DNA of 64,000 bases from Rhizobium sp. 007 (GCF_015353075.1 NZ_CP064191.1:377468-441467), one strand, 5' to 3'; positions 36,689 to 47,064 are shown, numbered from the stretch's first letter. Translations and numbers: made by a program. Notes: generated by a model from the letters alone, not told the origin.

Positions 36689-37000
36689 ATGGCTACCATC
36701 GGCACCTTCACCTCCACCGAGAGCGGCTTCACCGGCTCGATCCGCACCATCGCCCTCAACGTCAAGGCTCGCATCGTCCGCATCGAGAACCCCTCCGACA
36801 AGGGCCCGCACTTCCGTATCTACGCCGGCAACGCCGAGATGGGTGCCGCCTGGCAGAAGACCTCGGATCAGACGGGTCGCGATTACCTCTCGCTCAAGCT
36901 CGACGACCCGAGCTTCCCCGCTCCGATCTACGCCACGCTCGCCGAGGTGGAAGGCGAGGACGGCTACCAGCTGATCTGGTCCCGCCCTAACCGGGACTAA
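36689..37000 (+). CDS. DUF736 family protein
   Basis: 103 residues, [18 protein letters not shown] at the start and [20 protein letters not shown] in the middle: a textbook DUF736 protein, common beside conjugation genes on alphaproteobacterial plasmids and of unknown function. Start 36689 follows AAAGGAAC; longer upstream frames are not supported. A perfect ten-base hairpin follows the stop. Confidence 0.9.
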   Translation: MATIGTFTSTESGFTGSIRTIALNVKARIVRIENPSDKGPHFRIYAGNAEMGAAWQKTSDQTGRDYLSLKLDDPSFPAPIYATLAEVEGEDGYQLIWSRPNRD

Positions 37001-37012
37001 GATCCAGGCAAT

Positions 37013-37037
37013 CGGCCCCGCCGCACAGGCGGGGCCG
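37013..37037 (+). terminator. Hairpin after DUF736 gene
   Basis: CGGCCCCGCC and GGCGGGGCCG form a perfect ten-base stem with a five-base loop (GCACA), 12 bp after the stop. There is no T tract, so it may stabilise the 3' end rather than act as an intrinsic terminator. Confidence 0.5.
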
Positions 37038-37226
37038 AACTGCCGTTCTCATGAAGCCGAAGACGGGCATCGAACCCTCCCTCGGCTTTCGGGTGCCATA
37101 CGGAGAGGTGGGGTCTGCTCATAGCGAGCCAATCGTGCCGTGGAGCCAGGCCAGCCTCAAGGGCCTCGCCGCTGGCGGTCACGCCGGCGGGCGTCATCTT
37201 TCACAAACATCAAGGAGATGACGACA

Positions 37227-37391
37227 ATGACTATCGAACAGCAAATCAGTGAAACGCGTGCCGAGCTAAACGCCTGCGTCGAGCCCGCCGAGCGTCGTCA
37301 GCTCGAAGCCAAACTCGAAATCGCCCAAGCCGAGCTGATCGTGGCGTTGGCCGTACAGGACGGCTCCATCGACGCCGAGCCGCCCTTCTGA
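37227..37391 (+). CDS. Small acidic helical protein
   Basis: 54 residues: MTIEQQISETRAELNACVEP, then a second helix ERRQLEAKLEIAQAELIVAL. AAGGAG ends nine bases before this ATG, so it is preferred to the ATG at 37218. Probably a short coiled coil. Function unknown. Confidence 0.6.
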   Translation: MTIEQQISETRAELNACVEPAERRQLEAKLEIAQAELIVALAVQDGSIDAEPPF

Positions 37392-37651
37392 GGGCGGCAT
37401 ATCACCAGCGCTGGAGGAACGCTTGCATCCCGTGGCGGAGAGGAGCGTTCCGCTGCCACTCACCTTTCGACCTCCTGTCATCGACCATCGGGGATGTTGC
37501 ATCCCGTACCTCGGGCGACAACCTGCCGGCGCCAGAATTTTCCCGGCCGCATTGCGGCTCCTCGCGCGCCAAAATTCAGGCGCCGGTGCGCTCTTCCTTT
37601 CCGGTCTGCCGACTATCCCGCGATATCAGCCTTTCCAAAGGAGAAATCATC

Positions 37652-37732
37652 ATGCAACAGCTCGCCATCAAGGTCCCGTTCTTCATCGAGATCGAGGCGT
37701 CGTTCGAGACCGACTGGAACCGGCGCGAATGA
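37652..37732 (+). CDS. 26-residue peptide gene with strong ribosome site
   Basis: MQQLAIKVPFFIEIEASFET followed by DWNRRE and a stop. CAAAGGAG lies eight bases before the ATG, in the same style as the larger genes of this region. It may be a genuine short protein or the 5' end of a decayed gene. No family recognised. Confidence 0.4.
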   Translation: MQQLAIKVPFFIEIEASFETDWNRRE

Positions 37733-37798
37733 CGTGCAACTTCGAGCCGCTTCGGCGGCCCCGGCTTCGGCCATCTGAGACACTGAAGGCAATCCGGA

Positions 37799-38065
37799 TC
37801 AGCTTTGCAAACACCGGAAAGCTGTCTTTGGCCGATAGCCGCGAGCACGCTTCTGTTTCACCAGATCGAGGAACAATCGCACCGCCTCCTCCTCGCGTTC
37901 GAAAACATGCTGTTTCTCCTGCCCGCGTTTACCGATCCGTCCCCATCGCCGGATCAGGCACACCTCTCCGAACATTGTCTGCGCGATCTCTATGGCGTAA
38001 TAGCGCGCCATGTTCTTCGCCGGATCCGCTCGTTCGATATAGAGGTGGTAACGTTGCGTAGTCAT
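37799..38065 (-). CDS. WGR-domain protein
   Basis: 88 residues from the ATG at 38065. QRYHLYIERADPAKNMARYY and VCLIRRWGRIGKRGQ give the WGR nucleic-acid-binding domain (tryptophan-glycine-arginine at 41-43) and little else. Longer upstream starts are possible but not supported by a ribosome site. Such stand-alone WGR proteins are common plasmid passengers. Confidence 0.8.
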   Translation of the reverse strand: MTTQRYHLYIERADPAKNMARYYAIEIAQTMFGEVCLIRRWGRIGKRGQEKQHVFEREEEAVRLFLDLVKQKRARGYRPKTAFRCLQS

Positions 38066-38420
38066 GCTCGCATCATCGTCAAGCGCAATGGACACGTCCA
38101 ACGACATAAGTGAATCGAACAATTGCGACCGATTCATTTCAGTGAAGAATGGTGCTTGGGCCAGGCGCCGATGGCGCACGGCTCCAGTCGCGGTGCGACC
38201 GGAGCCCTCAAGCGGTCTCCGCCGATCCCGGTTGCGATCCTCTCGTGGCAAGAAGGCTGCCCGCGCCCGAAATCGTCGTTGGGAGATTGCCGGAACGTCG
38301 ATGGCCAGCAGAGCTGGCAAGCGGTCGCGTCCTTTAGGGACGCGGTTCTATCTCTGCCATTTTGCACCCGCCGGTCCGGCGTCAAGGACACCTTTCGTCA
38401 GAAAACGAAAAGGAGATCTG
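38066..38420. other. Gap without a recognisable gene
   Basis: About 355 bp between the divergent WGR gene and the gene at 38421. It must hold promoters for both, but I see no convincing dyad or familiar small reading frame. Confidence 0.35.
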
Positions 38421-38756
38421 ATGACCACGCATGAACTCAATCCTATGGATGGAGAAGTCTCGAAGCCGCCGCCTCAACGGTCGGAAAATCTGTGTCGAAA
38501 CTTCGATGCGGAAGTCCACCTTCCCACTGATATCTCACCTGAGTTTCTGTCCGCGGCGTTGCTCTGGGCGATCCAGAACAAGGTGGATTTCGGTTTGTTC
38601 CATGAAGCTGACCGGATCATCATCTTTCCCCAAACCCCTATCCCTCTCCCGTGGGGACAAATTGACGACTGGGCGTCACATGCCATCGCACCATCCGTGC
38701 CGCGCGCCATCCCACGATCGGGCGAGATGCTCGTCGATCAAAATCTGGCCGAGTGA
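38421..38756 (+). CDS. Hypothetical protein
   Basis: 111 residues starting at an ATG preceded by AAAGGAGATCTG. Soluble, with ISPEFLSAALLWAIQNKVDF near 40-59 and a proline-rich middle. No recognised family. Its 3' end overlaps the end of the thermonuclease gene on the other strand by about 80 bp, so one of the two ends may be altered. Confidence 0.5.
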   Translation: MTTHELNPMDGEVSKPPPQRSENLCRNFDAEVHLPTDISPEFLSAALLWAIQNKVDFGLFHEADRIIIFPQTPIPLPWGQIDDWASHAIAPSVPRAIPRSGEMLVDQNLAE

Positions 38757-39265
38757 ATTGCCCGCACGAGATACGGTCCGTAGTTTCCGTCCATATTTGT
38801 CCTCGTCACGGAACCCGGCCGACAGCGAGAATTTTCCAGCGTTGAGCAGCATCAGCAGGCGGGATTTTGCCGCCTCGCCCTTGATCCGTTCAGCCTCGCA
38901 CCGCGGTGGGCTGAGTTCAGGCGTGTCGATATCGGCAATACGCATCTGGTGCCCATCAAACCAGAACGTATCGCCGTCGACGACGCAGTTCGTCCGGCGG
39001 CTGTGCCGCAGAACAGGAACGAGGCTGATAGCGTATCGTTGGAAGGCGCTTTGGCGAAGACGGCGATGTTGTCGAGGTGACCGTTGCGATCGAGGAACAA
39101 CCAGCCGGCGACGCCGATCACCGCGATCCAGACGGTCGCGGTCGGTATGCCTCTGTCGCGACCCATACGATGACGATGTGACATCGACTGCGGCGCATTG
39201 ACGTCGGCGCGGTGGTTCCCGACCTTACGGTTCTTCCTGAATGGCGTTATGTTGTTCTTCGCCAA
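38676..39265 (-). pseudogene. Thermonuclease-family (SNase-like) protein, frameshifted near 38990
   Basis: The ATG at 39265 opens a frame with a basic N-terminus and one membrane segment (TATVWIAVIGVAGWLFL). Near 38990 a frame change is needed to reach CVVDGDTFWFDGHQMRIADI, DTPE, CEAERIKGEAAKSRL and DKYGRKL, the conserved staphylococcal-nuclease-like core, ending at 38676. Repaired length is about 195 residues. These membrane-anchored or secreted nucleases commonly sit next to traG on rhizobial plasmids. Confidence 0.75.
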
Positions 39266-39266
39266 T

Positions 39267-41273
39267 CTATTCCCCCTCTATGCCGATAGACGATACACCC
39301 GATGTGGTTTCATCGGTCTTTGCCGGATCTATCGGATTCGAACTTTTCTTCTCGCCGCTACTCAGTGAACGAAACCGGTTCTCGCCGACGCATGCCTTCA
39401 TATCGTCCCGCCGAAACCAGATGGCGCGACCACATCGAAGAGGCGCATTACCTGCCGTGAAGACGATCTGCTCATCGGCCCGCATGCGTAAGACCTCATG
39501 CGGCTGGATCAGCGGCCTCGCGGCCAGTTGCTTCGAGCGCGTCCGTGACGATCCCTTCGACTGGAAGCTGCGGCTGACCTGATCGATCTCCACGGTCGTC
39601 GTGCCGCACCGCTTCGAAATGTAGTCCGCTGTTTCCGGATCATTGATCGCGGCAAAGGAAATCCAGCTCGCACTCTCGAACCATTTGCTCGCCGCGTCGC
39701 GTCCGCCATAGGTTTCACGCATCTGCCCGATCGACTGATAGATCATGGTGAGCGTGATGCCATATTTGCGGCCGGCGTCACGCGCGGTTTCCAGAATCCG
39801 CATGTATCCAAGGCGGGCCACCTCGTCCAAAAGGAAAAGCGCTCGCCCTTTCATTTGTCCGTCGCGATTGTAGATGGCGTTCAGGAACGATCCGATGATG
39901 ACGCGCGCCAGGCCCGAATGCGTCTCCAGCGTCTTCAGGTCGATGTTGATGAACACGTCAATATCGCCCCTTGCGAGTTCGTCGGTTGAGAAGCTCGAGC
40001 CGGAGACGAGAGCCGCATAGTGCGAATAGGAGAGCCAGTGGGTTTCTTTCACGGCATTGGCGTAGACGCCACTGAAGGTTTCGGGCGTCATGTTGACGAA
40101 GGACGCGACATTTTCCTTCACGAAATCGGATTTCGAATTGCCGTGAATGCTCTGAAGCCGCTCGCGCAGTTTCGGCTCCGGCTCGGCGAGATTCTTGCGA
40201 ACCTGCCGCAGCGTCTGATGCTCTTTCTTCGTATGACCGGAAAGGCAGACATCGGCGATCAGGGCGGTGAGAAGCTGCAGAGCAGATGCGCGAAAAAAAT
40301 CGTCACGCACGCCGCGTGCGCCGCCGCTATCGCTCATGATCCACGAGGCGACGGCAGCGATATCTTCTTCTTTCGTGCCGCCATGTAGGCCGATCCAGTC
40401 GAGGGCATTGAAGCCCGTGTCGCGAGTTCTGGGATCGAGGACACGGACGTCGCGTCCTGCGTCTGAGCGGTGCTCGATCACCATGGGCGCGACTTCGTTT
40501 GACGGATCCAGCACCACCAATGTTCCGCCCCATTTGAGCGCGGTCGGGATCGTTACCGAGGTCGTCTTGAAACCACCCGAACCGGCAAAGACGATGCCGT
40601 GCGACGATCCGAACGAGCCGTCGAAGCAGAGAAGCGGCGACTTGCCGCCGGCGCCCCACGTCTCCGCGCTGTCCGCCCGGAACGACTGCGCCGCCGTGCT
40701 GGCCTTATCTACACGGTAGCGCTCGCCGATGACGATGCCGCCGGCATCCGGAAAGAGCTTTCCGGCCTCCGTCGATTTCATCCACTCGGCTTCGCCATGC
40801 AGCGCGCGCCTGCCGCGAATGCGGCGCGGCTCTGATCGCGCGAACGCCGCATTGCCGACAAGCGCGACGCGAAGTGCAAAGCCGGCCGACATCAGCGCTG
40901 CCCCGGCGCCGATCATCGTTGCCGGGTCCGCGTAGGAGAGCGCCGATTGAGCCGCGGGAAGCTGGCCCGCCAGTGAAGCAAGTCGCACGGTCTCGCGCAG
41001 TGCGGCGATCAGGACAGTCGCGCCGCTGCCGGCGACAACGCCCCATCCGGCGGGCTTGATATTCACTGAGCCGGCGCTCGCGAGCAGAACGATGATACCG
41101 ATGGCGGCTGCCACAATATAGGGCAAGGCGATCCCGGCCCGACGGAGCATCAGCCGAGCTGCCTCAGTTTTCCCAAACCCGGATAGCCAATGTTCGATCC
41201 CCGTCACGCCGATCGTGACAAGGATCATAAGCACGATGGGCGCCGTGACGAGCGCGATCTTATTCGCCGTCAT
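39267..41273 (-). CDS. traG: Type IV coupling protein TraG (VirD4-like)
   Basis: 668-residue ATPase that links the relaxosome at oriT to the Trb transfer channel. N-terminal membrane segments ([20 protein letters not shown] and others) are followed by Walker [10 protein letters not shown] near 229 and Walker [12 protein letters not shown] near 484, with [20 protein letters not shown] downstream. Start 41273 lies inside the end of traD (14-bp overlap), as in Ti-type traCDG operons. Fully intact. Confidence 0.95.
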   Translation of the reverse strand: MTANKIALVTAPIVLMILVTIGVTGIEHWLSGFGKTEAARLMLRRAGIALPYIVAAAIGIIVLLASAGSVNIKPAGWGVVAGSGATVLIAALRETVRLASLAGQLPAAQSALSYADPATMIGAGAALMSAGFALRVALVGNAAFARSEPRRIRGRRALHGEAEWMKSTEAGKLFPDAGGIVIGERYRVDKASTAAQSFRADSAETWGAGGKSPLLCFDGSFGSSHGIVFAGSGGFKTTSVTIPTALKWGGTLVVLDPSNEVAPMVIEHRSDAGRDVRVLDPRTRDTGFNALDWIGLHGGTKEEDIAAVASWIMSDSGGARGVRDDFFRASALQLLTALIADVCLSGHTKKEHQTLRQVRKNLAEPEPKLRERLQSIHGNSKSDFVKENVASFVNMTPETFSGVYANAVKETHWLSYSHYAALVSGSSFSTDELARGDIDVFINIDLKTLETHSGLARVIIGSFLNAIYNRDGQMKGRALFLLDEVARLGYMRILETARDAGRKYGITLTMIYQSIGQMRETYGGRDAASKWFESASWISFAAINDPETADYISKRCGTTTVEIDQVSRSFQSKGSSRTRSKQLAARPLIQPHEVLRMRADEQIVFTAGNAPLRCGRAIWFRRDDMKACVGENRFRSLSSGEKKSSNPIDPAKTDETTSGVSSIGIEGE

Positions 41274-41475
41274 TGCCGAAGGCCTCCGCTCCGATCGCGG
41301 CGAGCCGGGATCGCTCGCCCTCGTCGCCCTCGATGCGCCATGCAATTTCGATCAGCGCCCCGAGGAGGAGCGCTCGTTTTTCGTATCGCAGGCCCGCCTT
41401 GACGATCAGGCCGCCGAGTTCGATCTTCTCCCGTGTATCCTTCTTGCGGGCGTCGGATGTCATCGTCCTGCCCAT
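41260..41475 (-). CDS. traD: Conjugal transfer protein TraD
   Basis: 71-residue protein with the conserved core [20 protein letters not shown] followed by [15 protein letters not shown]. It is part of the Ti-type relaxosome accessory operon traC-traD-traG. It starts four bases after the traC stop and overlaps traG. An internal ATG five codons in is an alternative start. Confidence 0.9.
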   Translation of the reverse strand: MGRTMTSDARKKDTREKIELGGLIVKAGLRYEKRALLLGALIEIAWRIEGDEGERSRLAAIGAEAFGNDGE

Positions 41476-41479
41476 TCGC

Positions 41480-41776
41480 TCAAGCCTCGCGATCGCCGCC
41501 CGCAGCCGCGCCAGACGTGACCGGCGTGGTTTGTGCGCTTTCGCGACTATCTCCGTTGGCTTTTTTCCCTCCGGTCGAAACGCCCTTGCCTCCGCGAAAC
41601 CGTTTCGCCAGTTCCTCGAACGCCGCCTGAAGCTCCCCTTCGTCGATCTCGATTTGCCCGAGGCCAGCCTTCAGCGCGATCCGGCCGATGCGCTCGGCCT
41701 CACGTGTTTCCGCTTGTCGCAGCTGGTCCTGAAGCCTGGCAATCTCTTCGCGGATTTTCGAGGATGGTTTCTTCAT
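41480..41776 (-). CDS. traC: Conjugal transfer protein TraC
   Basis: 98-residue relaxosome accessory protein. The N-terminal helix [20 protein letters not shown] is coiled-coil-like; [20 protein letters not shown] follows, then a low-complexity tail. The ATG at 41776 faces oriT, about 140 bp away; traA is divergent. First gene of the traCDG operon, so the dyad at 41850 is well placed to control it. Confidence 0.9.
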   Translation of the reverse strand: MKKPSSKIREEIARLQDQLRQAETREAERIGRIALKAGLGQIEIDEGELQAAFEELAKRFRGGKGVSTGGKKANGDSRESAQTTPVTSGAAAGGDREA

Positions 41777-41849
41777 GTCCGATTGTCTCCTGGCTGAGAA
41801 AGCTTGTCTTTCGAAGCCAGTTTTTCGGGCCGGAGCGCGGAACGCATTA

Positions 41850-41864
41850 CTGTGAATCCTACAA
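41850..41864. promoter_or_regulatory. Putative tra box between traC and traA
   Basis: CTGTGAATCCTACAA is the exact reverse complement of the site in front of repA (61430-61444) and shares TCCTACAATCGCC with the site at 14645. In Ti plasmids TraR binds a dyad in this same divergent region to activate both tra operons. As a palindrome this copy is weaker than the traI one. Confidence 0.6.
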
Positions 41865-41918
41865 TCGCCAAACGGCGATGCTTTGGTGAATGATCCCGGC
41901 CGTTCCGAAGGAGCGGCT

Positions 41919-41960
41919 TCCAAGGGCGCAATTATACGTCGCTGACGCGACGCCCTTGCT
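41919..41960. other. oriT: Origin of conjugal transfer (oriT)
   Basis: CAAGGGCG (41921-41928) and CGCCCTTG (41951-41958) are perfect inverted arms around ATTATACGTCGCTGACGCGA. I recognise this as the conserved Ti/RSF1010-type oriT core with the nick region on the traA side. It lies between divergent traC and traA, the canonical place. TraA would nick here with TraC and TraD as accessory factors. Confidence 0.88.
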
Positions 41961-42030
41961 GAGGCCCGGTCCGGTCTCCCGTTTCCGACGAACATATTGA
42001 TTACGTTCGCAACCGGGAAAGAACTCCGCC

Positions 42031-45000
42031 GTGGCCGTCCCTCACTTCTCCGTCAGCGTCGTCGCCCGCGGTTCCGGCCGCAGCGCAGTGCTGTCTGCGG
42101 CCTATCGCCATTGCGCGAAAATGGACTACGAGCGTGAAGCCCGGACGATCGACTACACTCGCAAGCAGGGGCTGCTGCACGAAGAGTTCGTTATCCCGGC
42201 AGATGCTCCGCAATGGCTGCGCGCCATGATCTCGGACCGGTCGGTGTCCGGAGCCTCTGAAGGGTTCTGGAACAAAGTCGAGGCGTTCGAGAAGCGATCG
42301 GACGCGCAGCTCGCCAAGGATGTGACGATCGCCCTTCCTATCGAGCTTTCTGCCGAGCAGAACATCGCTCTTGTCCGGGACTTCGTGGAACGGCACATCA
42401 CCGCAAAGGGCATGGTCGCGGATTGGGTCTATCACGATGCCCCCGGCAATCCGCATGTGCATCTGATGACCACGCTGAGACCGCTGACCGAGGAAGGGTT
42501 CGGCACAAAGAAGGTCGCGGTGCTCGGCCCGGACGGCAATCCGATGCGAAACGATTCCGGTAAGATCGTCTACGAACTCTGGGCCGGAAGCGCCCACGAC
42601 TTCAACGCGTTTCGCGACGGCTGGTTCGCCTACCAGAACAGGCACCTAGCCCTTGCCGGTCTCGACATCCGCGTCGACGGGCGGTCATTCGAAAAGCAGG
42701 ACATAGAACTAACCCCGACCATCCATCTTGGTGTCGGCGCCAAAGCGATCGACCGAAAGGCGGAGCAAACCAAGTCAAAGGCATCGGCATGGTCGCCAAA
42801 GCTCGAACGGCTCGAACTTCAGGAGGATCGCCGCGCTGAAAATGCCCGCCGCCTCCAGCGCCGCCCGGAAATCGTCCTCGATCTCATCACGCGGGAAAAG
42901 AGCGTCTTCGATGAACGCGGCGTCGCGAAGATCCTGTACCGCTATATCGATGATGCAGGACTGTTCCAAAGCCTGATGGTCCGGATCCTGCAGAGCCCGG
43001 AAACGCTCCGCCTCGATCGGGAGAGGATAGAGTTCGGGACAGGTATCCGGGCTCCGGCCAAATACACAACGCGGGCGCTGATCCGGCTCGAAGCCCAGAT
43101 GTCCAACCGGGCAATATGGCTCGCGGCCCCGACTTCGCACGGCGTCAAGGAGAGCGTGCTCGAGGCCACCTTCGCGCACCATTCCCGCCTGTCGGAAGAG
43201 CAGCGATCGGCGATCGCGCATGTCGCCGCAGGCGAGCGGATCGCTGCCGTCATCGGTCGCGCCGGAGCCGGTAAGACAACGATGATGAAGGCCGCGCGCG
43301 AAGCGTGGGAAGCAGCCGGTTATCGTGTGGTGGGTGGCGCTCTGGCGGGAAAGGCGGCCGAGGGCCTGGAGAAGGAGGCGGGCATCCAATCCCGCACGTT
43401 GTCGTCCTGGGAGCTGCGATGGAACGAGGGCCGTAACCAGCTCGACGATAAGACTGTCTTCGTTCTTGACGAGGCCGGCATGGTATCGTCACGGCAGATG
43501 GCGCTGTTCGTCGAAGCGGTGACCAAGGCCGGCGCCAAGCTCGTTCTCGTCGGCGATCCGGAACAATTGCAGCCGATCGAAGCGGGTGCGGCCTTCCGCG
43601 CCATCGCCAATCGGATTGGCTATGCCGAACTCGAAACCATCTACCGCCAGCGCGAACAATGGATGCGTGACGCATCGCTCGATCTTGCCCGCGGCAATGT
43701 CGCTAAAGCGGTCGATGCCTATCGCGCTAATGGTGGACTGCTCGGGTCTGAGCTCAAGGCGCAGGCCGTCGACAATCTGATCGCCGACTGGAACCGCGAC
43801 TACGATCCGGCGAAGACGACGTTGATCCTTGCGCATCTGCGCCGCGATGTCCGGATGCTCAACGAGTTGGCTCGAGTCAAACTCGTCGAACGCGGGATCG
43901 TCGCTGAGGGATTTGTATTCAGGACCGACGATGGTAACCGCAGGTTCGCCGCCGGCGACCAGATCGTCTTCCTGAAGAATGAGGGCTCGCTCGGCGTCAA
44001 GAACGGCATGATCGGCAAGGTGGTCGAAGCAGCACCGAACCGCATTGTTGCCGAGGTCGGTGAGGGCGAACATCGTCGCCAGGTCACCGTCGAACAGCGT
44101 TTCTACAACAATGTCGATCACGGCTACGCCACCACGATCCATAAAAGCCAGGGCGCAACGGTCGACCGTGTCAAAGTGCTGGCCTCGCTGTCGCTCGACC
44201 GCCATCTCACCTATGTCGCCATGACTCGCCATCGTGAGGACCTCGCGGTCTATTACGGCCGTCGATCCATCGCCAAAGCCGGCGGGTTGATCCCGATCCT
44301 GTCGCGCACAAACGCCAAGGAAACGACACTCGATTACGGGAAGGGTTCGCTCTACCGCCAGGCGCTGCAATTCGCCGAAGCGCGCGGTATGCATCTGATG
44401 AATGTCGCCCGTACGATCGCCCGCGATCGTCTCGACTGGACCGTTCGGCAGAAACAGAAGCTTGCCGATCTTGGCGCCCGCCTCGTGGCGATCGGCACAA
44501 TGTTCGGCCTCGTTGATCGTATCACGAAATCGCCCCTCCCGAACGCCATTAAGGAGTCGAAGCCCATGGTATCAGGCATTTCCACCTTCCCGAAATCCAT
44601 CGAGCAGGGCGTCGAGGAAAAACTCGCGGCGGATCCTGGTCTCAAGAAGCAGTGGGAGGATGTTTCGACCCGCTTCCACCTGGTCTACGTCCAGCCGGAA
44701 GCAGCCTTCAAGACGGTCAATGTCGACGCGATGCTGAAGGACCAAAACATCGCCAAAGCCACGCTGGTGAAGATCGCGGGTGAACCGGATAGTTTCGGTG
44801 CGCTGAAGGGCAAGACGGGCGTGTTTGCAAGCCGGTCCGACAAGCAAGATCGCGAACGCGCAATTGTGAACGTGCCGGCCCTGGCCCGCAATCTCGAACG
44901 GTATCTTCGCCAGCGGGCGGAGGCCGAACGCAAGCACGAAGTGGAGGAGCGAGGGGTTCGCCTGAAGATCTGGGTCGACATCCCCGCCCTGTCTCCTGCC

Positions 45001-45357
45001 GCCAGGCAAACGCTCGAGCGGGTTCGTGACGCCATCGACCGGAACGACCTTCCCGCCGGTCTCGAATATGCCCTTGCCGACAAGATGGTGAAGGCGGAAT
45101 TGGAGGGGTTCGCGAAGGCTGTCTCAAAGCGGTTCGGCGAACGCACCTTCCTCGGCATCGCGTCGAAGGATGCGAGCGGAGAGACCTTCAAGTCCGTTAC
45201 GGCCGGGATGAATCCTATTCAGAAGGCGGAGGTGCAAACCGCCTGGAACTCGATGCGGACCATCCAGCAGCTCTCCGCTCACGAGAGAACGACCGAGGCG
45301 CTGAAACAGGCCGAGACCTTGCGGCAAACGAAGAGCCAGGGGCTCTCCCTGAAATGA
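42031..45357 (+). CDS. traA: Conjugative relaxase-helicase TraA
   Basis: 1108-residue protein that nicks oriT, stays on the 5' end and unwinds the plasmid. The N-terminal MobA/MobL-type relaxase domain has SAAYRHCAKM near 23-32 and the histidine motif NPHVHLMTTLRPL near 139-151. The helicase part has Walker A GRAGAGKTT near 410-418, FVLDEAGMVSSRQM near 480 and TIHKSQGATVDRV near 705. It starts with GTG at 42031, about 70 bp from the oriT core, and overlaps traF by four bases. Intact across 3.3 kb. Confidence 0.95.
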   Translation: MAVPHFSVSVVARGSGRSAVLSAAYRHCAKMDYEREARTIDYTRKQGLLHEEFVIPADAPQWLRAMISDRSVSGASEGFWNKVEAFEKRSDAQLAKDVTIALPIELSAEQNIALVRDFVERHITAKGMVADWVYHDAPGNPHVHLMTTLRPLTEEGFGTKKVAVLGPDGNPMRNDSGKIVYELWAGSAHDFNAFRDGWFAYQNRHLALAGLDIRVDGRSFEKQDIELTPTIHLGVGAKAIDRKAEQTKSKASAWSPKLERLELQEDRRAENARRLQRRPEIVLDLITREKSVFDERGVAKILYRYIDDAGLFQSLMVRILQSPETLRLDRERIEFGTGIRAPAKYTTRALIRLEAQMSNRAIWLAAPTSHGVKESVLEATFAHHSRLSEEQRSAIAHVAAGERIAAVIGRAGAGKTTMMKAAREAWEAAGYRVVGGALAGKAAEGLEKEAGIQSRTLSSWELRWNEGRNQLDDKTVFVLDEAGMVSSRQMALFVEAVTKAGAKLVLVGDPEQLQPIEAGAAFRAIANRIGYAELETIYRQREQWMRDASLDLARGNVAKAVDAYRANGGLLGSELKAQAVDNLIADWNRDYDPAKTTLILAHLRRDVRMLNELARVKLVERGIVAEGFVFRTDDGNRRFAAGDQIVFLKNEGSLGVKNGMIGKVVEAAPNRIVAEVGEGEHRRQVTVEQRFYNNVDHGYATTIHKSQGATVDRVKVLASLSLDRHLTYVAMTRHREDLAVYYGRRSIAKAGGLIPILSRTNAKETTLDYGKGSLYRQALQFAEARGMHLMNVARTIARDRLDWTVRQKQKLADLGARLVAIGTMFGLVDRITKSPLPNAIKESKPMVSGISTFPKSIEQGVEEKLAADPGLKKQWEDVSTRFHLVYVQPEAAFKTVNVDAMLKDQNIAKATLVKIAGEPDSFGALKGKTGVFASRSDKQDRERAIVNVPALARNLERYLRQRAEAERKHEVEERGVRLKIWVDIPALSPAARQTLERVRDAIDRNDLPAGLEYALADKMVKAELEGFAKAVSKRFGERTFLGIASKDASGETFKSVTAGMNPIQKAEVQTAWNSMRTIQQLSAHERTTEALKQAETLRQTKSQGLSLK

Positions 45358-45920
45358 TCCCCACAACCATGAGCCCGCGCGAGACACAATCACGAATTCG
45401 GCCTGTCGTGACAATATTATTGGCCGGGGCACTGCTCGCGCTTGCCTTGTTCATCGGAGGCGCCGCCGGCGGGTTGCGCATCAATATGACGTCAAGCGAA
45501 CCGCTCGGCCTCTGGCGCGTCTTGGCGGTCGATCGGCCCCCCGCCGTCGGCGATGTCGTCTTCATCTGCCCGCCGGAAAACGACGTGATACGCGAGGCCC
45601 GGAAGCGCGGCTACCTGCGCTCCGGTTTGTGCCCGGGTGGCGTTGCGCCGCTGATCAAGACGGTGATCGCCGCCGCGGGGCAGCATGTAGCAATCGGTGC
45701 CAGCGTAAGCGTGGACGGGCGGGTGGTTCCTTCTTCCGGTCTCGCCCAGCGAGATGAAAAGGGTCGTTCGCTGTCACCGTTTCAGAGCGGCGTCGTACCG
45801 CAGGGACAGGTCGTCCTGCATTCCTCGTTCGCCGGCTCCTATGACTCCCGATACTTTGGTCCACTGCCCGTGTCCGGCATGCTTGGTCTGGCGCAGGAGG
45901 TGCTGACCTATGCGCCGTGA
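45354..45920 (+). CDS. traF: Conjugal transfer peptidase TraF
   Basis: 188-residue inner-membrane signal-peptidase-like (S26) protein that processes and in RP4/Ti systems cyclises the TrbC pilin. The membrane segment near 20-40 (VVTILLAGALLALALFIGGA) is followed by NMTSSEPLGLWR, containing the catalytic serine, and a lysine-bearing box around IKTVIAAAGQHV. Overlaps traA (ATGA) and traB by 11 bp. Confidence 0.93.
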   Translation: MIPTTMSPRETQSRIRPVVTILLAGALLALALFIGGAAGGLRINMTSSEPLGLWRVLAVDRPPAVGDVVFICPPENDVIREARKRGYLRSGLCPGGVAPLIKTVIAAAGQHVAIGASVSVDGRVVPSSGLAQRDEKGRSLSPFQSGVVPQGQVVLHSSFAGSYDSRYFGPLPVSGMLGLAQEVLTYAP

Positions 45921-47064
45921 TCATGTTCGTACCGCAGCGCTGACCAGCGTCGCTGTCGCCGTAGGTTGGATCCCCTGGAGCGGCCAGGTCGTTCTTCTCC
46001 CAGTCGCTTTGGCCTTTCCCGTCATATGGGCTCTCGTGCCGAACAGGGCGGCGGCGGGGCTGGTCTCTGCAGGATATTTCCTGGCGGCCTCGCGCGGGCT
46101 GCCGCAGGGGGTCGCCACCTTTTATTCATCGGATCTCTGGCCGGGATTGCTGCTTTGGTTCGTGGCGTCGATCAGCTTCTTCGGCGTTCACGCGGTGCTC
46201 TGGACATCGACTAGCGCAAAGAGACCACATCGTTATCTGGCTTCTGCGATCCTGATGGCGCTGCCTCCCTTTGGCATCACCGGGTGGGCGCATCCGATCA
46301 CGACCGCGGGCGTCCTTTTTCCCGGATGGGGATGGTGGGGGCTGGCCGCCACGACAGCCGGCCTGATCGGCCTCGTAACCCGAATCTGGCCAGCTGTCGC
46401 GATCGCCTTGGCAGGCGCTTGGGCTTGGTCCGCCGCAACCTGGACCGATCCAAAATTACCTGACTCATGGCGCGGCGTCGATTTGGAAATGGGTGCTTCG
46501 CTCGGACGTGAAGCCGATCTTCCACGACAGCGTGACCTAATCGCAACGGTGCACAGTGCGGCTAACGATGGCGCCGGCTTCGTCGTCCTCCCGGAAAGTG
46601 CGTTGGGCTTCTGGACGCCCACCGTCGAGCGGCTATGGACCAAGGCTCTGGACGGCCGCTCTCTGACGGTGATCGCCGGCGCTTCCGTTGTCGACGCCGA
46701 TGGCTACGACAATGTTCTTGTTGGGATGTCCGCCGGCGGCGGCCGCGTCCTATATCGTGAGCGAATGCCTGTTCCCGGCTCTATGTGGCGGCCGTGGTGG
46801 GGCGATAGCGAAGGCGCCCGGGCGGACTTCTTTGCAAATCCGGTTGTCATCCTCGACGGTCGAAAGCTCGCTCCCCTGATCTGCTACGAACAGCTCATTG
46901 CTTGGCCCGTCCTGCAATCCATGTTGTACGATCCCGACGTCATCGTCGCTGTCGGTAATGGCTGGTGGACCGCAAATACTTCGATCGTCGCCATCCAGCG
47001 CGCCAGCGCCGAGGCCTGGGCGCGTCTCTTCGCGAAACCGCTCGTCATTTCATTCAACACCTGA
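45910..47064 (+). CDS. traB: Conjugal transfer protein TraB (nitrilase-fold)
   Basis: 384-residue protein with several N-terminal membrane segments (to about 175) and a C-terminal carbon-nitrogen-hydrolase domain: FVVLPESALGFW near 227, APLICYEQLIAW near 318-329 and VAVGNGWW near 345. Resembles apolipoprotein N-acyltransferases. In Ti plasmids it raises transfer frequency by an unknown route. Overlaps traF at its start. Confidence 0.92.
   Translation: MRRDHVRTAALTSVAVAVGWIPWSGQVVLLPVALAFPVIWALVPNRAAAGLVSAGYFLAASRGLPQGVATFYSSDLWPGLLLWFVASISFFGVHAVLWTSTSAKRPHRYLASAILMALPPFGITGWAHPITTAGVLFPGWGWWGLAATTAGLIGLVTRIWPAVAIALAGAWAWSAATWTDPKLPDSWRGVDLEMGASLGREADLPRQRDLIATVHSAANDGAGFVVLPESALGFWTPTVERLWTKALDGRSLTVIAGASVVDADGYDNVLVGMSAGGGRVLYRERMPVPGSMWRPWWGDSEGARADFFANPVVILDGRKLAPLICYEQLIAWPVLQSMLYDPDVIVAVGNGWWTANTSIVAIQRASAEAWARLFAKPLVISFNT

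Noticed and set aside
42001..42645. Minus-strand frame of 214 codons under traA
   Set aside because: Antisense shadow of an intact, highly conserved relaxase gene.
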